From Arthrobacter sp. FW306-07-I (lineage in GTDB: Bacteria; Actinomycetota; Actinomycetes; Actinomycetales; Micrococcaceae): DNA of 64,000 nt. The notes below the pieces were generated by a model, which ran no database searches, was not told the origin of the DNA, and saw only the letters and a program-made list of their open reading frames with translations. Both the position numbers and the translations under genes were made by a program. The DNA is taken from positions 2,356,001 through 2,420,000 of the forward strand of contig NZ_CP084550.1 of assembly GCF_021800405.1 (NCBI RefSeq), written 5' to 3'. Of the stretch, positions 52,474 through 60,991 are shown piece after piece; within the stretch, counting starts at the first letter, position 1; the number at the start of each line of letters is the position of its first letter.

Positions 52474-53247
52474 TCAGAGGGGCTGCTGGAACAGTGCCTC
52501 CGCCGGGCGGATCAGTTCCGGGCCGTTGTTCCGGACATTGCCCACGTCCTTGCCCACCGAATCCACCTGCCAGTCAGCGGCGGCATCCTTGACCCGTGAC
52601 CGCACCAGGTCCACCAGCCCGGCTGCGTCATCGGCCCGGGGGTCCAGCCAGGCTTCCATCGTGGCCTTGTCCATGGGCAGGGGCACCCTGTCGTGCAGTT
52701 CCGCCAGCTTCCCAAAGATGGTGGATTCCGTCCCCGGCGGAGGCGTGTCAGCGGTGAGGATGGACGTGGACAGCAGCCACCGCCCCGGCTGCCCTACAGG
52801 CACGGACAGGTCCTTCCACCATTCGTAGAGGCCGGCGAAAACCAGCCCATTGCCCTGGACCGGGTGCACGTAATACGGCTGCTTGGACTTCCCGGGGCCC
52901 TGCTTCCATTCGTAGTAGCCGTCCGCCGGGACTGCGCAGCGCCGTGACTTTACGGCTTTCCGGAATGCCGGTTTCTCCAGCACCGATTCGCTGCGGGCAT
53001 TGATCATGCTGGACCCGATTTTCAGGTCCTTCGCCCAGGACGGGACCAGGCCCCAGCGTGCCACGTGCAGCTGGCGCACCTGCCTGGGCCCGGCGTTGTC
53101 CTCCTTCAGGCGCTCCAGCACGATGGGGACGGCGTCGGTGGGAGCTACATTCCACGACGGCGGAACGCTCACCTCGTCCTCCAGCTCGGCGTCGAACTCA
53201 GCCAGGAGGTCCCCCACGGCACGGGCCATTACGTAGCGTCCACACAT
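52474..53247 (-). CDS. SRAP-domain protein (YedK/HMCES-like, abasic-site crosslinker)
   Basis: Forms a covalent thiazolidine with abasic sites in single-stranded DNA through Cys2, protecting forks. It has 257 residues from ATG 53247. The catalytic Cys2 is in MCGRYVMAR; NARSE, RRCAVPADGYYEWK and LAELHDRVPLPM complete the active site. Two of these motifs contact DNA. It is convergent with the VOC gene by 13 bp. No SOS box was seen ahead of it. Confidence 0.95.
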   Translation of the reverse strand: MCGRYVMARAVGDLLAEFDAELEDEVSVPPSWNVAPTDAVPIVLERLKEDNAGPRQVRQLHVARWGLVPSWAKDLKIGSSMINARSESVLEKPAFRKAVKSRRCAVPADGYYEWKQGPGKSKQPYYVHPVQGNGLVFAGLYEWWKDLSVPVGQPGRWLLSTSILTADTPPPGTESTIFGKLAELHDRVPLPMDKATMEAWLDPRADDAAGLVDLVRSRVKDAAADWQVDSVGKDVGNVRNNGPELIRPAEALFQQPL

Positions 53248-53379
53248 GGCACCACCTTGCCACCGCCCGCCACAAACTGTCATCCAGCCCCGCCCACGCA
53301 ATGCCGTACCGGGGAATACCGGCCGCCGCGCTACGGTTGAATGTAAGGAAACCTTCCAAGCGACGTATAGGAGCTCCCT

Positions 53380-53637
53380 GTGGACTTCACTCCCGAATCC
53401 GGCACCATCACCATGTTTTCCACCACCTGGTGCGGCTACTGCAACCGGCTGAAGAAGCAGCTCGATGCGCAGGGCATCGGCTACAACGAAATCAACATCG
53501 AAGAGGTGGAGGGTACCGCCGAGCTCGTGGAGCAGCTGAACGGCGGCAACCGGACCGTTCCCACCGTCCTCTTCCCGGACGGCACCGCAGCCACCAACCC
53601 GTCGGCTGCCGAGGTCAAGAGCCGCCTGGCCGCCTGA
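53380..53637 (+). CDS. Mycoredoxin-like glutaredoxin
   Basis: An 85-residue glutaredoxin-fold protein with the WCGYC redox pair at the start of helix 1, TVPTVLFPDG and the cis-Pro TVP. This Cys-Gly-Tyr-Cys form and size match mycoredoxin-1, which reduces mixed disulfides of mycothiol. Start GTG 53380 has AGGAG eight bases upstream. It ends 46 bp from the convergent lipoate ligase-like gene. Confidence 0.93.
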   Translation: MDFTPESGTITMFSTTWCGYCNRLKKQLDAQGIGYNEINIEEVEGTAELVEQLNGGNRTVPTVLFPDGTAATNPSAAEVKSRLAA

Positions 53638-53683
53638 TCCGGCCACCATCCCATGCGGCGCCGGCCGCACCACTGTTTGCGGG

Positions 53684-54433
53684 TCATGCCCCCAGGCTGC
53701 TGAATGAAGCAGATTCCAGGACGGCATGGCCCGCATACGTTTCCAGCAGGGCCTGCTCAACGGCTGCCACGTCCAGGCCGGGGACCAGGTCATTGGCTGC
53801 ACCGGCGGTGGCAGGGTCCCAGTCCAGGCCCAGCGCCGCGTAGCTGTCCGTGAGGACCTTACGGATAGGGGCTGAGTCCTCCACCACAATCACGGAGCTG
53901 AACAGCCACCCGCCGGAGACCACCCGCTGGGCAGTCCCCACCAGCTTCAGCCGCCGCGAGCTGTCCTGCGGGTCGGTGCCGTGCACGCTGAACTCACCGG
54001 GGCAGTACTCCCCCGGGATCTCGCCCACAGCCGCCTGCACCCCCACGCTGCGCAAGGCCGTCGCAAAGAGTTCGCCGAAGTAGCCGAACCGTGCCTTGGA
54101 GCCCGCGACGGCATCCGCATCCGGTTCGATATGGTCCACCACCAGCGTGCCCTGGTGGTATGCGGCAGCGCGTCCGCCTGCCCTGCGGACCAGGGGCTCA
54201 AAGCCGTTCTCCCGGCAGGCGCGGGCGGCCGCGTCGAAACCCGGCAGCCGGGTGTCCCGCTGCCCGAACGCCACAGTGGGAGCTGGTCGGTACAGCCGCA
54301 GGGTGGGCCCTATCCCGCCACTCCTGGCCCTGGCCAACAGTTCCAGGCCAAATTCGAGGTCGCGGCCCGCGCCGAGGGACACGTCCTGCCGCACCACGGT
54401 GAGCGGGCGGAGTCCGGTAGCGGTATGGTGCAT
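53684..54433 (-). CDS. Lipoate-protein ligase A family protein
   Basis: A 249-residue BPL/LplA-family protein that likely attaches lipoate or octanoate to a dehydrogenase lipoyl domain. The motifs are RRAGGRAAAYHQGTLVV (the RR-GG-AVYH loop) and the lysine-containing KLVGTAQRV. Start ATG 54433 has AGGGAG eight bases ahead; the frame upstream is open but has no such site. Some proteins of this group are enzymes of unknown acceptor, so the substrate is not certain. Confidence 0.85.
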   Translation of the reverse strand: MHHTATGLRPLTVVRQDVSLGAGRDLEFGLELLARARSGGIGPTLRLYRPAPTVAFGQRDTRLPGFDAAARACRENGFEPLVRRAGGRAAAYHQGTLVVDHIEPDADAVAGSKARFGYFGELFATALRSVGVQAAVGEIPGEYCPGEFSVHGTDPQDSSRRLKLVGTAQRVVSGGWLFSSVIVVEDSAPIRKVLTDSYAALGLDWDPATAGAANDLVPGLDVAAVEQALLETYAGHAVLESASFSSLGA

Positions 54434-54539
54434 GGCGAAGCTCCCTGGGCTTTGGCGTCGACGGGTATTGGTGGCGACAGGTTCATTGGCAGCGGCCGGA
54501 CGGGCCATCCCTAGGGTACGCCCGACGGCGGCACGCGAC

Positions 54540-56258
54540 TTAACGCCCCCGGCGCCCCACCCACAGTGCGTGCAGCAGTGGAACTGCCGATGCTGCCATC
54601 AGCACGTTGCCCAGTACCAGGTCGTCGGCGCGGGCGATGGCGCCGGCGATCAGCACGGCGCCGAAGACCACGGCGGAGGCCGAGCGGCGCACGGCCCTTT
54701 CCAGCCGGGCCCCCTGCCGCTCCAGCCGGGGAACGGCCACCTCCAGTGATCCCTCTTCGAGCCGGCCGGCCAACGCGTCAAGCCGGCCTGGCAGGCGGAA
54801 GGCCACGGCGGCGGCATCGATGGCCTGCCGGGCCACATCCTGCACCACGTTGCCGCGCTCGTCCCGCAGCAGCTGTGCTGCGTAGGGTTCCACCGAGTCC
54901 CACAGGTTGAACCGCTCGTCGAGGGCACTGCACACCCCGGACGTCAGGGACATGGCACGGATGATCAGCAGGAAGTTCTCCGGCAGCTGGAACGGCAGCG
55001 AGCGGACCACGTCACCGAACTCCACGGCGAAGTCCCGGAACTCCCGCGGGTCCACCTCACGCAGTTCGGCAAACCCCATGCCGCCGAAACGGGCAAAGAG
55101 CTGCGTCATGGCCCGTTCCAGGCCCACGCTGTCCGCTGACGGCATCAGGACGCCCACGTCGTTGATGGCCGCCACAAGTCCTTTGCCGTCGCGCGCGGCC
55201 GCCGCGATGAGCAGCTTCCGCAGCCCGCTGCGGGTTGAGGCTGTTACTTCCCCCATCATGCCGAAGTCGATGAAGGTCAGCTTCCAGGGATGCTCCCCGG
55301 TGCCTGGCGGGACCGGGGTGACGAAGATGTTTCCCGGGTGCGGGTCGGCGTGGAAGAAGCCGTTGGTGAAGAGCTGGTCGAACATGATGGAGGCGAACAC
55401 CGGCGCAACCTCGGCGGGGTCGATGCCGGCGGCGCGGAGCGCCCGGACGTCGGTGATCTTGATGGCCGTGACGTCCTCGAGGGTCAGCACGCGGCGGGTG
55501 GTCCGCTCCCACACCACGCCAGGAACCTCCACGCGGTCATCGCCGGCGAAATCGGCGGCAAAACGCTCTGCATTCACGGCCTCGTGCAGGTAGTCGATTT
55601 CCAGGAGGCTGGTCTGGGCGAATTCCTCCACCAGGGCCGGCATGTCGGCCCTGCGGGATACGAGCCGGATGTGGCTGAGCCAGCCGGCCACCTTGCGGAG
55701 GGCGGCGAGGTCGACGTCCACGATGGCTCCGATACCCGGGCGCTGCACTTTCAAAACCACGGCGTCGAGCCCGGTGTCCCCCGCGTCAACGTCATTGAGG
55801 CGGGCCCGGTGGGCCTGGCCCAGGGATGCAGCGGCGATGGGCGCTTGGTCCACGGACGCGAAAACACCTGCCAGCGGTGTCCCCAGTTCCTGTGCCGCCA
55901 GGGCAGAGATGGCCGGGAACGCAACCGGCGGCACTTCGTCCTGCAGCCCCTCCAACTCCTTGGTGATCTCCGGTGGAAGGACATCGAGCCGGGAGGACAG
56001 GAACTGGCCCACCTTGATCATCAGTCCCCCAAGTTCCACCGCCAGGTCATGGAACCGCTGCGCGAAGCGCCGCATCCGCCTGGAGCGGGTGCGCGCGGAG
56101 ATCCGTCCCAGCCCGATCCGCGGCAGGAACAGTTCGAACCACCACGTGGCGGCGAGGTTCCAGGCGGCGAAACGCAGGATCCGCCGGTAGCGCCCCCGGT
56201 GCTCGCGCACGGGCAGCGAGGGGTCTGCGGCTTTGTCCTGGACGGTCGACGCCACCAC
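54540..56258 (-). CDS. ABC1/UbiB (AarF) family atypical kinase
   Basis: A 572-residue membrane-associated protein of the UbiB family. The ABC1 hallmarks are all seen: KxGQ in IKVGQFLSSR, the Ala-rich loop IAAASLGQAHRA, catalytic DPHPGNIF and DFG-like FIDFGMMG. Two hydrophobic segments close the C-terminus. Members support quinone or lipid biology; this organism would use menaquinone. It starts five bases past the padR stop, so the repressor and kinase form an operon. Confidence 0.9.
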   Translation of the reverse strand: MVASTVQDKAADPSLPVREHRGRYRRILRFAAWNLAATWWFELFLPRIGLGRISARTRSRRMRRFAQRFHDLAVELGGLMIKVGQFLSSRLDVLPPEITKELEGLQDEVPPVAFPAISALAAQELGTPLAGVFASVDQAPIAAASLGQAHRARLNDVDAGDTGLDAVVLKVQRPGIGAIVDVDLAALRKVAGWLSHIRLVSRRADMPALVEEFAQTSLLEIDYLHEAVNAERFAADFAGDDRVEVPGVVWERTTRRVLTLEDVTAIKITDVRALRAAGIDPAEVAPVFASIMFDQLFTNGFFHADPHPGNIFVTPVPPGTGEHPWKLTFIDFGMMGEVTASTRSGLRKLLIAAAARDGKGLVAAINDVGVLMPSADSVGLERAMTQLFARFGGMGFAELREVDPREFRDFAVEFGDVVRSLPFQLPENFLLIIRAMSLTSGVCSALDERFNLWDSVEPYAAQLLRDERGNVVQDVARQAIDAAAVAFRLPGRLDALAGRLEEGSLEVAVPRLERQGARLERAVRRSASAVVFGAVLIAGAIARADDLVLGNVLMAASAVPLLHALWVGRRGR

Positions 56259-56263
56259 CCGGG

Positions 56264-56806
56264 TCAGTCCTGGGCGAGGATGGCGTAGAGCCGGCGCCGG
56301 GCCTCGTCCAGCGCCACTACGGCCTGCTGCACCTGCTCCGGCGATCCGGTCCGGGCCACCTGGGCTGCCGCCTGGGCCAGCTCGATGCCGGCCTTGGGGA
56401 GCGAAGCAATTCCGGTTCCGGATTGGGGACCTGCAGGATCCCAGGGCGCAGCACCGTGGCGGGCCGCCACCTCCTCGCGCCCAGCTTCGGTGAGGGAGTA
56501 GATCTTCCGGCCGTTGGATTCCTCGGCGCTGATTGTTCCTTCATCGGCCAGCAGCTGCAGGGTGGGATAGACAGAACCTGCGCTCGGCTTCCAGCTGCCG
56601 CCGCTGCGCTCCTCGATTTCACGGATGATCTGGTAACCGTGCATGGGCCGCTCCGCGAGCAGGGCCAGGACCGCCGCCCGCACCTCGCCTTTCCCGGCAC
56701 GGGTTCCCGCCCGCTTTTCGAACCGCGACCTCAGCTCTTCGACGGCCTGCCACATCCCATCGAAATTACCGGGACCGAATCCGCCTGCAGGGTATGACGA
56801 ACGCAT
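56264..56806 (-). CDS. PadR-family transcriptional regulator
   Basis: A 180-residue protein. The winged helix (about 45-115: KGEVRAAVLALLAERPMHGYQIIREIEERSGGSWKPSAGSVYPTLQLL, in several parts) ends with a C-terminal helix for dimerisation. ATG 56806 is preceded by AAAGGAG at six bases, a near-perfect ribosome site. The TTG upstream is not used. Three TATCG repeats lie just ahead, so autorepression is likely. It controls an operon with the UbiB-type kinase. Confidence 0.93.
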   Translation of the reverse strand: MRSSYPAGGFGPGNFDGMWQAVEELRSRFEKRAGTRAGKGEVRAAVLALLAERPMHGYQIIREIEERSGGSWKPSAGSVYPTLQLLADEGTISAEESNGRKIYSLTEAGREEVAARHGAAPWDPAGPQSGTGIASLPKAGIELAQAAAQVARTGSPEQVQQAVVALDEARRRLYAILAQD

Positions 56807-56830
56807 GATGAACTCCTTTGTCAATCGCGA

Positions 56831-56860
56831 ACGATATACAACGATACTCAGCGATACAGG
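56831..56860. promoter_or_regulatory. Triplicate 10-bp CGATA/TATCG repeats ahead of padR
   Basis: Three consecutive decamers (56831-56840, 56841-56850, 56851-56860) share CGATA at the same place, so they lie on one face of the helix. They begin 25 bp upstream of padR. A PadR operator is likely. Confidence 0.6.
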
Positions 56861-56881
56861 CGGGCACCATAGCTGGGCAGG

Positions 56882-57685
56882 TCACGTCCTGCGAAGCGTC
56901 AGGATCTGTTCGGCGCGGCCGAAGGGACCCTGCCGGTCGTGCAGCACGGTGGATGTGAGGCCGATCCCGTCGCGGCCAAACGACACAGCGTTGTCCAGCC
57001 CCAGCCACTCCCCCTCGGGCCTGCGGTACATGTGGATCTGCAGGTCCAGATTGGGAAACGCGTAGCTGTCCTTGCCCGGTGGGACCCGGGCGGCGATGCC
57101 GTTGGCGGTGTCCACCATCCCCATCAGCCGTGCGAAATCCCCGCTGTCGGCGCGGTCGGTGAGTGGATGTTCCGTGCGCAGCCACACTTTCCCCGCCCCC
57201 GGCCGGTGTCCTTCCGCGACCCGCATTTCCAGGGACCGGATGTAACCGCCGGGCCAGACGGCTGAGCCGTCATAGGGCTTGCATTCGTCAGGGCCGGGTA
57301 TGGCGGCGTCCTCGACGGCGGCCACCTCACCCGTGTCACTGGTCAGCATCCGCCACCCGGTAGCGCGGATCGCCGTCCTGCCGCCTGCTACCAGCTCGGC
57401 CTGCACAAGTTCGATTGTCCTGCCGGGCCGCAGCGTGGTGGTATCGATCCTGAACTCACCGCCCGGGATCAGGCCAAGGATCTCATAGCTGATTCGCGCC
57501 ATCCGCATGTCTTCGCGCGGCTCGTGCCGTTCCAGCCGGTCCGCCAGAAGGCCGGACGCCGGTGCCATGTGCTGTTCATGGACATTCCACGCTCCCTGGG
57601 CATGGATGGTGGACCGGAACGCTCCCTCCCCCAGGTCCTGGTAGTAAAAGTTGCCCCCGGCAAGTTCGGGCAGGTCTGCAGTCAA
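56882..57685 (-). CDS. Acyl-CoA thioesterase family protein (TesB-like)
   Basis: A 267-residue double-hotdog protein. The N-hotdog has GAFRSTIHAQGAWN and the strand region GRTIELVQAELV; the C-hotdog has KVWLRTEHPL and the final LTSTVLHDRQGPFGRAEQ. Likely hydrolyses acyl-CoA; no substrate is assigned. TTG start at 57685 is seven bases after AAGGGG. Its end is 75 bp from padR and it reads in the same direction, but a repeat-containing promoter region divides them. Confidence 0.85.
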   Translation of the reverse strand: MTADLPELAGGNFYYQDLGEGAFRSTIHAQGAWNVHEQHMAPASGLLADRLERHEPREDMRMARISYEILGLIPGGEFRIDTTTLRPGRTIELVQAELVAGGRTAIRATGWRMLTSDTGEVAAVEDAAIPGPDECKPYDGSAVWPGGYIRSLEMRVAEGHRPGAGKVWLRTEHPLTDRADSGDFARLMGMVDTANGIAARVPPGKDSYAFPNLDLQIHMYRRPEGEWLGLDNAVSFGRDGIGLTSTVLHDRQGPFGRAEQILTLRRT

Positions 57686-57842
57686 GGCTGGCCCCTTACG
57701 AAACGTTCAGTGAATTGCCACTAACTCTATCCTTCACGGGAACGGCGCGCCGGGACGGCCGGCGAAATGTTGGAGGGTGGGGGCGGCAATCGGACTAGAG
57801 TAAGGAACTGGTCCTGTCAGCAACCCTCAAAAGAGGTGTTTC

Positions 57843-58520
57843 ATGCGCGTCATCAGCTACAACCTCCGCAAGCACAATGCCAGCGGCGAGCTCCTCGCCC
57901 TGGCACGGAACCATGACATCGATGCGCTGTGCCTCCAGGAAGTGGATGCCAGCGACCTTCCCGAAACCCTGGGCCCCCTGCACCTTGCCGATGCCACCAA
58001 GGGCAACCGGTTGGGCCTGGCCATCTATTACCGCACCAGCCGCTTCACTGCACTGGACACCCAGTCCTTCGCGTTGAAGAAGTCCATGCATGACAGGGTG
58101 CTGGCCCCGGCCCATGAGCGGCTGATCGGCACCAGGGTGATGGACAACGAAACCCAGCATGAGCTGGTGATCGGCTCCTTCCATGCAGCCCCGCTCACTG
58201 CCTCCAACTCGTTGCGGCGCAAGCAGATCCACGCAGCGCACGCCGAGCTGCTGAGCATGGGCAAGGGCCTGATGACCCTGATGGTGGGTGACTTCAACTA
58301 CCCGTTCTTCACCAAGAACCTTGACATGCATATGAAGAACTCCGGATACGCCCTGTCCCTCAGCAACAGGCGGACCTACACCAGGTACAAGGTGTTCAAG
58401 GGCCACTTCGACTTCGCCACGTCACTGGGCCTGGACATCGCCAGTGTGGAGACGCTGCCGCGCGGCAATTCGGACCACCTGCCCATCCTGGTGACGGCCG
58501 AGTACGGCGAAGGCTACTAG
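57843..58520 (+). CDS. Endonuclease/exonuclease/phosphatase family protein
   Basis: A 225-residue EEP-fold hydrolase. Active-site motifs: SYNLRKHN near the N-terminus, LQEVD with the metal Glu, GDFNYPF, and the terminal SDHLPIL with the catalytic Asp-His. No signal peptide, so a cytoplasmic nuclease or phosphodiesterase is likely. It starts with ATG after AAAAGAGG. The specific substrate cannot be read. Confidence 0.92.
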   Translation: MRVISYNLRKHNASGELLALARNHDIDALCLQEVDASDLPETLGPLHLADATKGNRLGLAIYYRTSRFTALDTQSFALKKSMHDRVLAPAHERLIGTRVMDNETQHELVIGSFHAAPLTASNSLRRKQIHAAHAELLSMGKGLMTLMVGDFNYPFFTKNLDMHMKNSGYALSLSNRRTYTRYKVFKGHFDFATSLGLDIASVETLPRGNSDHLPILVTAEYGEGY

Positions 58521-58556
58521 CAGCGGCGCAGGCCGGGGTTCAGCAGCGTTCCCCGT

Positions 58557-59072
58557 TCACCAGGACTCTCCGGAATCCAGCCGCGCCAGCAGTTCCGGCC
58601 AGGCCGCCGCGAAACCCGGATGCAGCTCCAGGGCATCCACCTCGGCTACCGGGATCCAGAGCAGCGCAATGCTTTCGGGATCGCTGATAATGGGCTCGAA
58701 GGACTCCAGCACCCGCACCACCACGGTGGTGTAGGACCAGTAGCCGTGGTCCAGGACCGAGGTGAAGAGCACTTCCACGCTCTCCGACGGGACGGCCGCC
58801 TCCTCGTAGGCCTCGCGGAGCGCGCCGTCCACCGCTTCTTCGCCTTCATGCAGCGCCCCGCCGGGAAGGCCCCAGGTTCCCCCGTTGTGGCTCCAGACGG
58901 CGCGGTGCTGCAGGAGCACGCCCTTGGCAGGGTCGTAGGCCAGGACGCCGGCCGCACCGAACCTGCCCCAGTACCGGCCCCGGTCCCCTTCCACCCAGGC
59001 GTCACCCGGGTCGCGCGGACCGGAGCGGGGCGGTGGGGTGGATGACGTGCTGGAGTACGGAAAGTGGTCCAT
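58557..59072 (-). CDS. NUDIX hydrolase
   Basis: A 171-residue Nudix protein. The box is GALHEGEEAVDGALREAYEEAAV, in which the last Gly of the consensus is replaced by Ala; the catalytic REAYEE Glu pair is kept. Upstream WGLPGG supports the fold. The first 35 residues are Pro/Ser/Arg-rich. It may clean oxidised nucleotides or NDP-sugars. It is convergent with the EEP gene by 36 bp. Confidence 0.9.
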   Translation of the reverse strand: MDHFPYSSTSSTPPPRSGPRDPGDAWVEGDRGRYWGRFGAAGVLAYDPAKGVLLQHRAVWSHNGGTWGLPGGALHEGEEAVDGALREAYEEAAVPSESVEVLFTSVLDHGYWSYTTVVVRVLESFEPIISDPESIALLWIPVAEVDALELHPGFAAAWPELLARLDSGESW

Positions 59073-59125
59073 TCGTCCAGTCTGACAGGTGGAGCGGCGG
59101 GGCGCAGTCCCGCTTGCACCGCCGG

Positions 59126-59317
59126 TCAGGTGTTGTGTGCACGGTCGACGGCGAAATCGCCGCCGGGATACATGACCGTTTCGTGCCCGTCGTCAAAGCG
59201 GACAACATAGGGCGGGCTTCCGCCTTCGCCGCGGACTTCCAGGATCACCCCGTGCCGGTCCGAGGACCCTACGGTCCTTCCGTGCACGACGATGCGGTCG
59301 CCTTGGGCTGCCTCCAT
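59126..59317 (-). CDS. DUF1918 small protein
   Basis: A 63-residue protein from ATG 59317, which has GGGAGG eight bases ahead; a GTG three codons earlier is open but poorly sited. GDRIVVHGRTVGSSDRHGVILEVRG and PPYVVRFDDGHETVMYPG match DUF1918, a small SH3-like domain of unknown function common in actinobacteria. It is divergent from the metallophosphoesterase by 72 bp. Confidence 0.88.
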   Translation of the reverse strand: MEAAQGDRIVVHGRTVGSSDRHGVILEVRGEGGSPPYVVRFDDGHETVMYPGGDFAVDRAHNT

Positions 59318-59389
59318 GGCAATCACCTCCCAGCCCCAGAGTACGACTGCGGTGGGCGCGGGAACAGGGCTTCATGGCAGGATGCGGAT

Positions 59390-59896
59390 ATGCCCTTGAA
59401 CCTTGTCCTCATCGCCGATACCCACGTGCCAAAACGCGCCAAAGACCTTCCCGCCCAGGTGTGGCGGGCCGTTGAAAATGCCGATGTGGTGCTCCACGCC
59501 GGTGACTGGGTGGACGCAGCGCTGCTGGACGAATTCGAGCGCCGAAGCAGGCGCCTGCTGGGCGTGTATGGGAACAATGACGGCGCGGAGCTGCGCCGCC
59601 GCCTTCCTGCAACGGCCAGCGCGACCTTGGAGGGCGTCCGGTTTTCGATGGTCCACGAGACAGGGCAGGCGAAGGGCCGCGAACTGCGGTGCGAAGCGTT
59701 GTATCCGGAAGCCGATGTCCTGGTGTTCGGGCACAGCCACATTCCCTGGGACACCGCGTCGCCGAACGGGCTGCGGCTGCTGAATCCCGGGTCGCCCACG
59801 GACCGCCGCCGGCAGCCCTCCTGCACATTCATGGAAGCCGTGGTCGACGGCGGGCGGTTGGCGGAGGTCAGGCTGGTCGAAGTACGGCGGGACTGA
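59390..59896 (+). CDS. YfcE/MJ0936-type metallophosphoesterase
   Basis: A 168-residue calcineurin-like phosphoesterase of the compact YfcE group. Metal ligands: DTH in LVLIADTHVPK, HAGDW, the GNND motif, HE in MVHETGQ and GHSHIPW. The small size points to a phosphodiesterase. ATG 59390 has AGGATGCGGA ahead; the frame upstream is open but begins in the NUDIX region. No neighbour suggests a substrate. Confidence 0.93.
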   Translation: MPLNLVLIADTHVPKRAKDLPAQVWRAVENADVVLHAGDWVDAALLDEFERRSRRLLGVYGNNDGAELRRRLPATASATLEGVRFSMVHETGQAKGRELRCEALYPEADVLVFGHSHIPWDTASPNGLRLLNPGSPTDRRRQPSCTFMEAVVDGGRLAEVRLVEVRRD

Positions 59897-59956
59897 CGCG
59901 GCCACGCCGAAGGACCGCTTGGCAGGGCGGGGTTACATTGCCTAGGCTGGGAACGG

Positions 59957-59968
59957 TAAGCATGCTTA
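59957..59968. repeat. 12-bp palindrome TAAGCATGCTTA in the SDR leader
   Basis: A perfect palindrome 92 bp ahead of the SDR start. A GGGAAC motif, similar to the -35 of ECF sigma factors, is just upstream of it, but no matching -10 is clear. A stress-regulator site is possible. Confidence 0.4.
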
Positions 59969-60060
59969 GCTTTTTGGCTCACTGTGATCCATGGATCGCA
60001 GGCTGCTTCAATTTCCGGGGCGACGAACCAGCCCGAGTCCGCACGAACAGGAGGACCACC

Positions 60061-60954
60061 ATGACTGACCAGTACACCTTCCGTAATCCCGTGACTGCCT
60101 ACGAAAAGATTTCCCCGCCAAAGCAGCACCAGCCCGAGCCGGGCCTCGACGCCGAATTGACACCCAAGGCTGACCTGGGCGAAGAAACGTACCGCGGAAC
60201 GGGACGGCTGGAAGGCCGCCGCGCCATCGTGACCGGCGCGGACTCAGGCATCGGCGCCGCAACTGCCATTGCCTTTGCAAGGGAAGGCGCCGACGTCGTC
60301 CTTTCCTACCTGCCCCAGGAAGAGGAGGATGCCTCCCGCATCGCCGGGATCATCGAGGCCGCGGGCCGCAAGGCCGTCAAGGTGCCGGGCGACCTCAAGG
60401 ATTCCGCCACATGCCGGGAAGTCGTTGATACGGCGGTTGCCGTGCTGGGCGGGGTGGACATCCTGGTCAACAACGCCGGGAAGCAGGTGGCCCAGGAGGA
60501 CCTGCAGGACATCACCGACGAGCAGTTCGACCACACCCTCAAGACCAACGTGTATGCGATGTTCTGGTTGACCAAGGCCGCCGTCCCGCACATGCCGGCC
60601 GGCTCAACCATCATCAACACCACCTCCATCCAGGCGTACAACCCGTCCCCCACCCTGGTGGACTACGCCACCACCAAGGCCAGCATCAACAACTTCACCA
60701 AGGGACTGGCACAGCAGCTGGCACCCAAGGGAATCCGGGTGAATGCCGTGGCCCCGGGTCCCATCTGGACGCCATTGCAGGTCAGCAGCGGCCAGCCCAA
60801 GGAGCAGCTGCCGGAATTCGGCCAGTCGACTCCCCTGGGCCGGGCAGGACAGCCCGCGGAGCTGGCACCCGCCTACGTCTTCCTGGCTTCACCCGAGTCC
60901 AGCTACGTGGTAGGGGAAACACTGAACGTCAACGGCGGCAGCCCCACGCCCTAG
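60061..60954 (+). CDS. SDR-family oxidoreductase (YghA/GSP39-like)
   Basis: A 297-residue NAD(P)-dependent short-chain dehydrogenase with a 45-residue N-terminal extension (PKQHQPEPGLDAELTPKADLG) typical of the stress-linked YghA/GSP39 branch. Rossmann TGADSGIG, NNAG, the catalytic Ser in NTTSIQAYN and YATTK are present, followed by PGPIWTPL. ATG 60061 has AGGAGG six bases upstream. The substrate is unknown. Confidence 0.92.
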   Translation: MTDQYTFRNPVTAYEKISPPKQHQPEPGLDAELTPKADLGEETYRGTGRLEGRRAIVTGADSGIGAATAIAFAREGADVVLSYLPQEEEDASRIAGIIEAAGRKAVKVPGDLKDSATCREVVDTAVAVLGGVDILVNNAGKQVAQEDLQDITDEQFDHTLKTNVYAMFWLTKAAVPHMPAGSTIINTTSIQAYNPSPTLVDYATTKASINNFTKGLAQQLAPKGIRVNAVAPGPIWTPLQVSSGQPKEQLPEFGQSTPLGRAGQPAELAPAYVFLASPESSYVVGETLNVNGGSPTP

Positions 60955-60991
60955 CCGGTTCCCCGGGCCTGGCTGATCCGCCAACCCGGCG

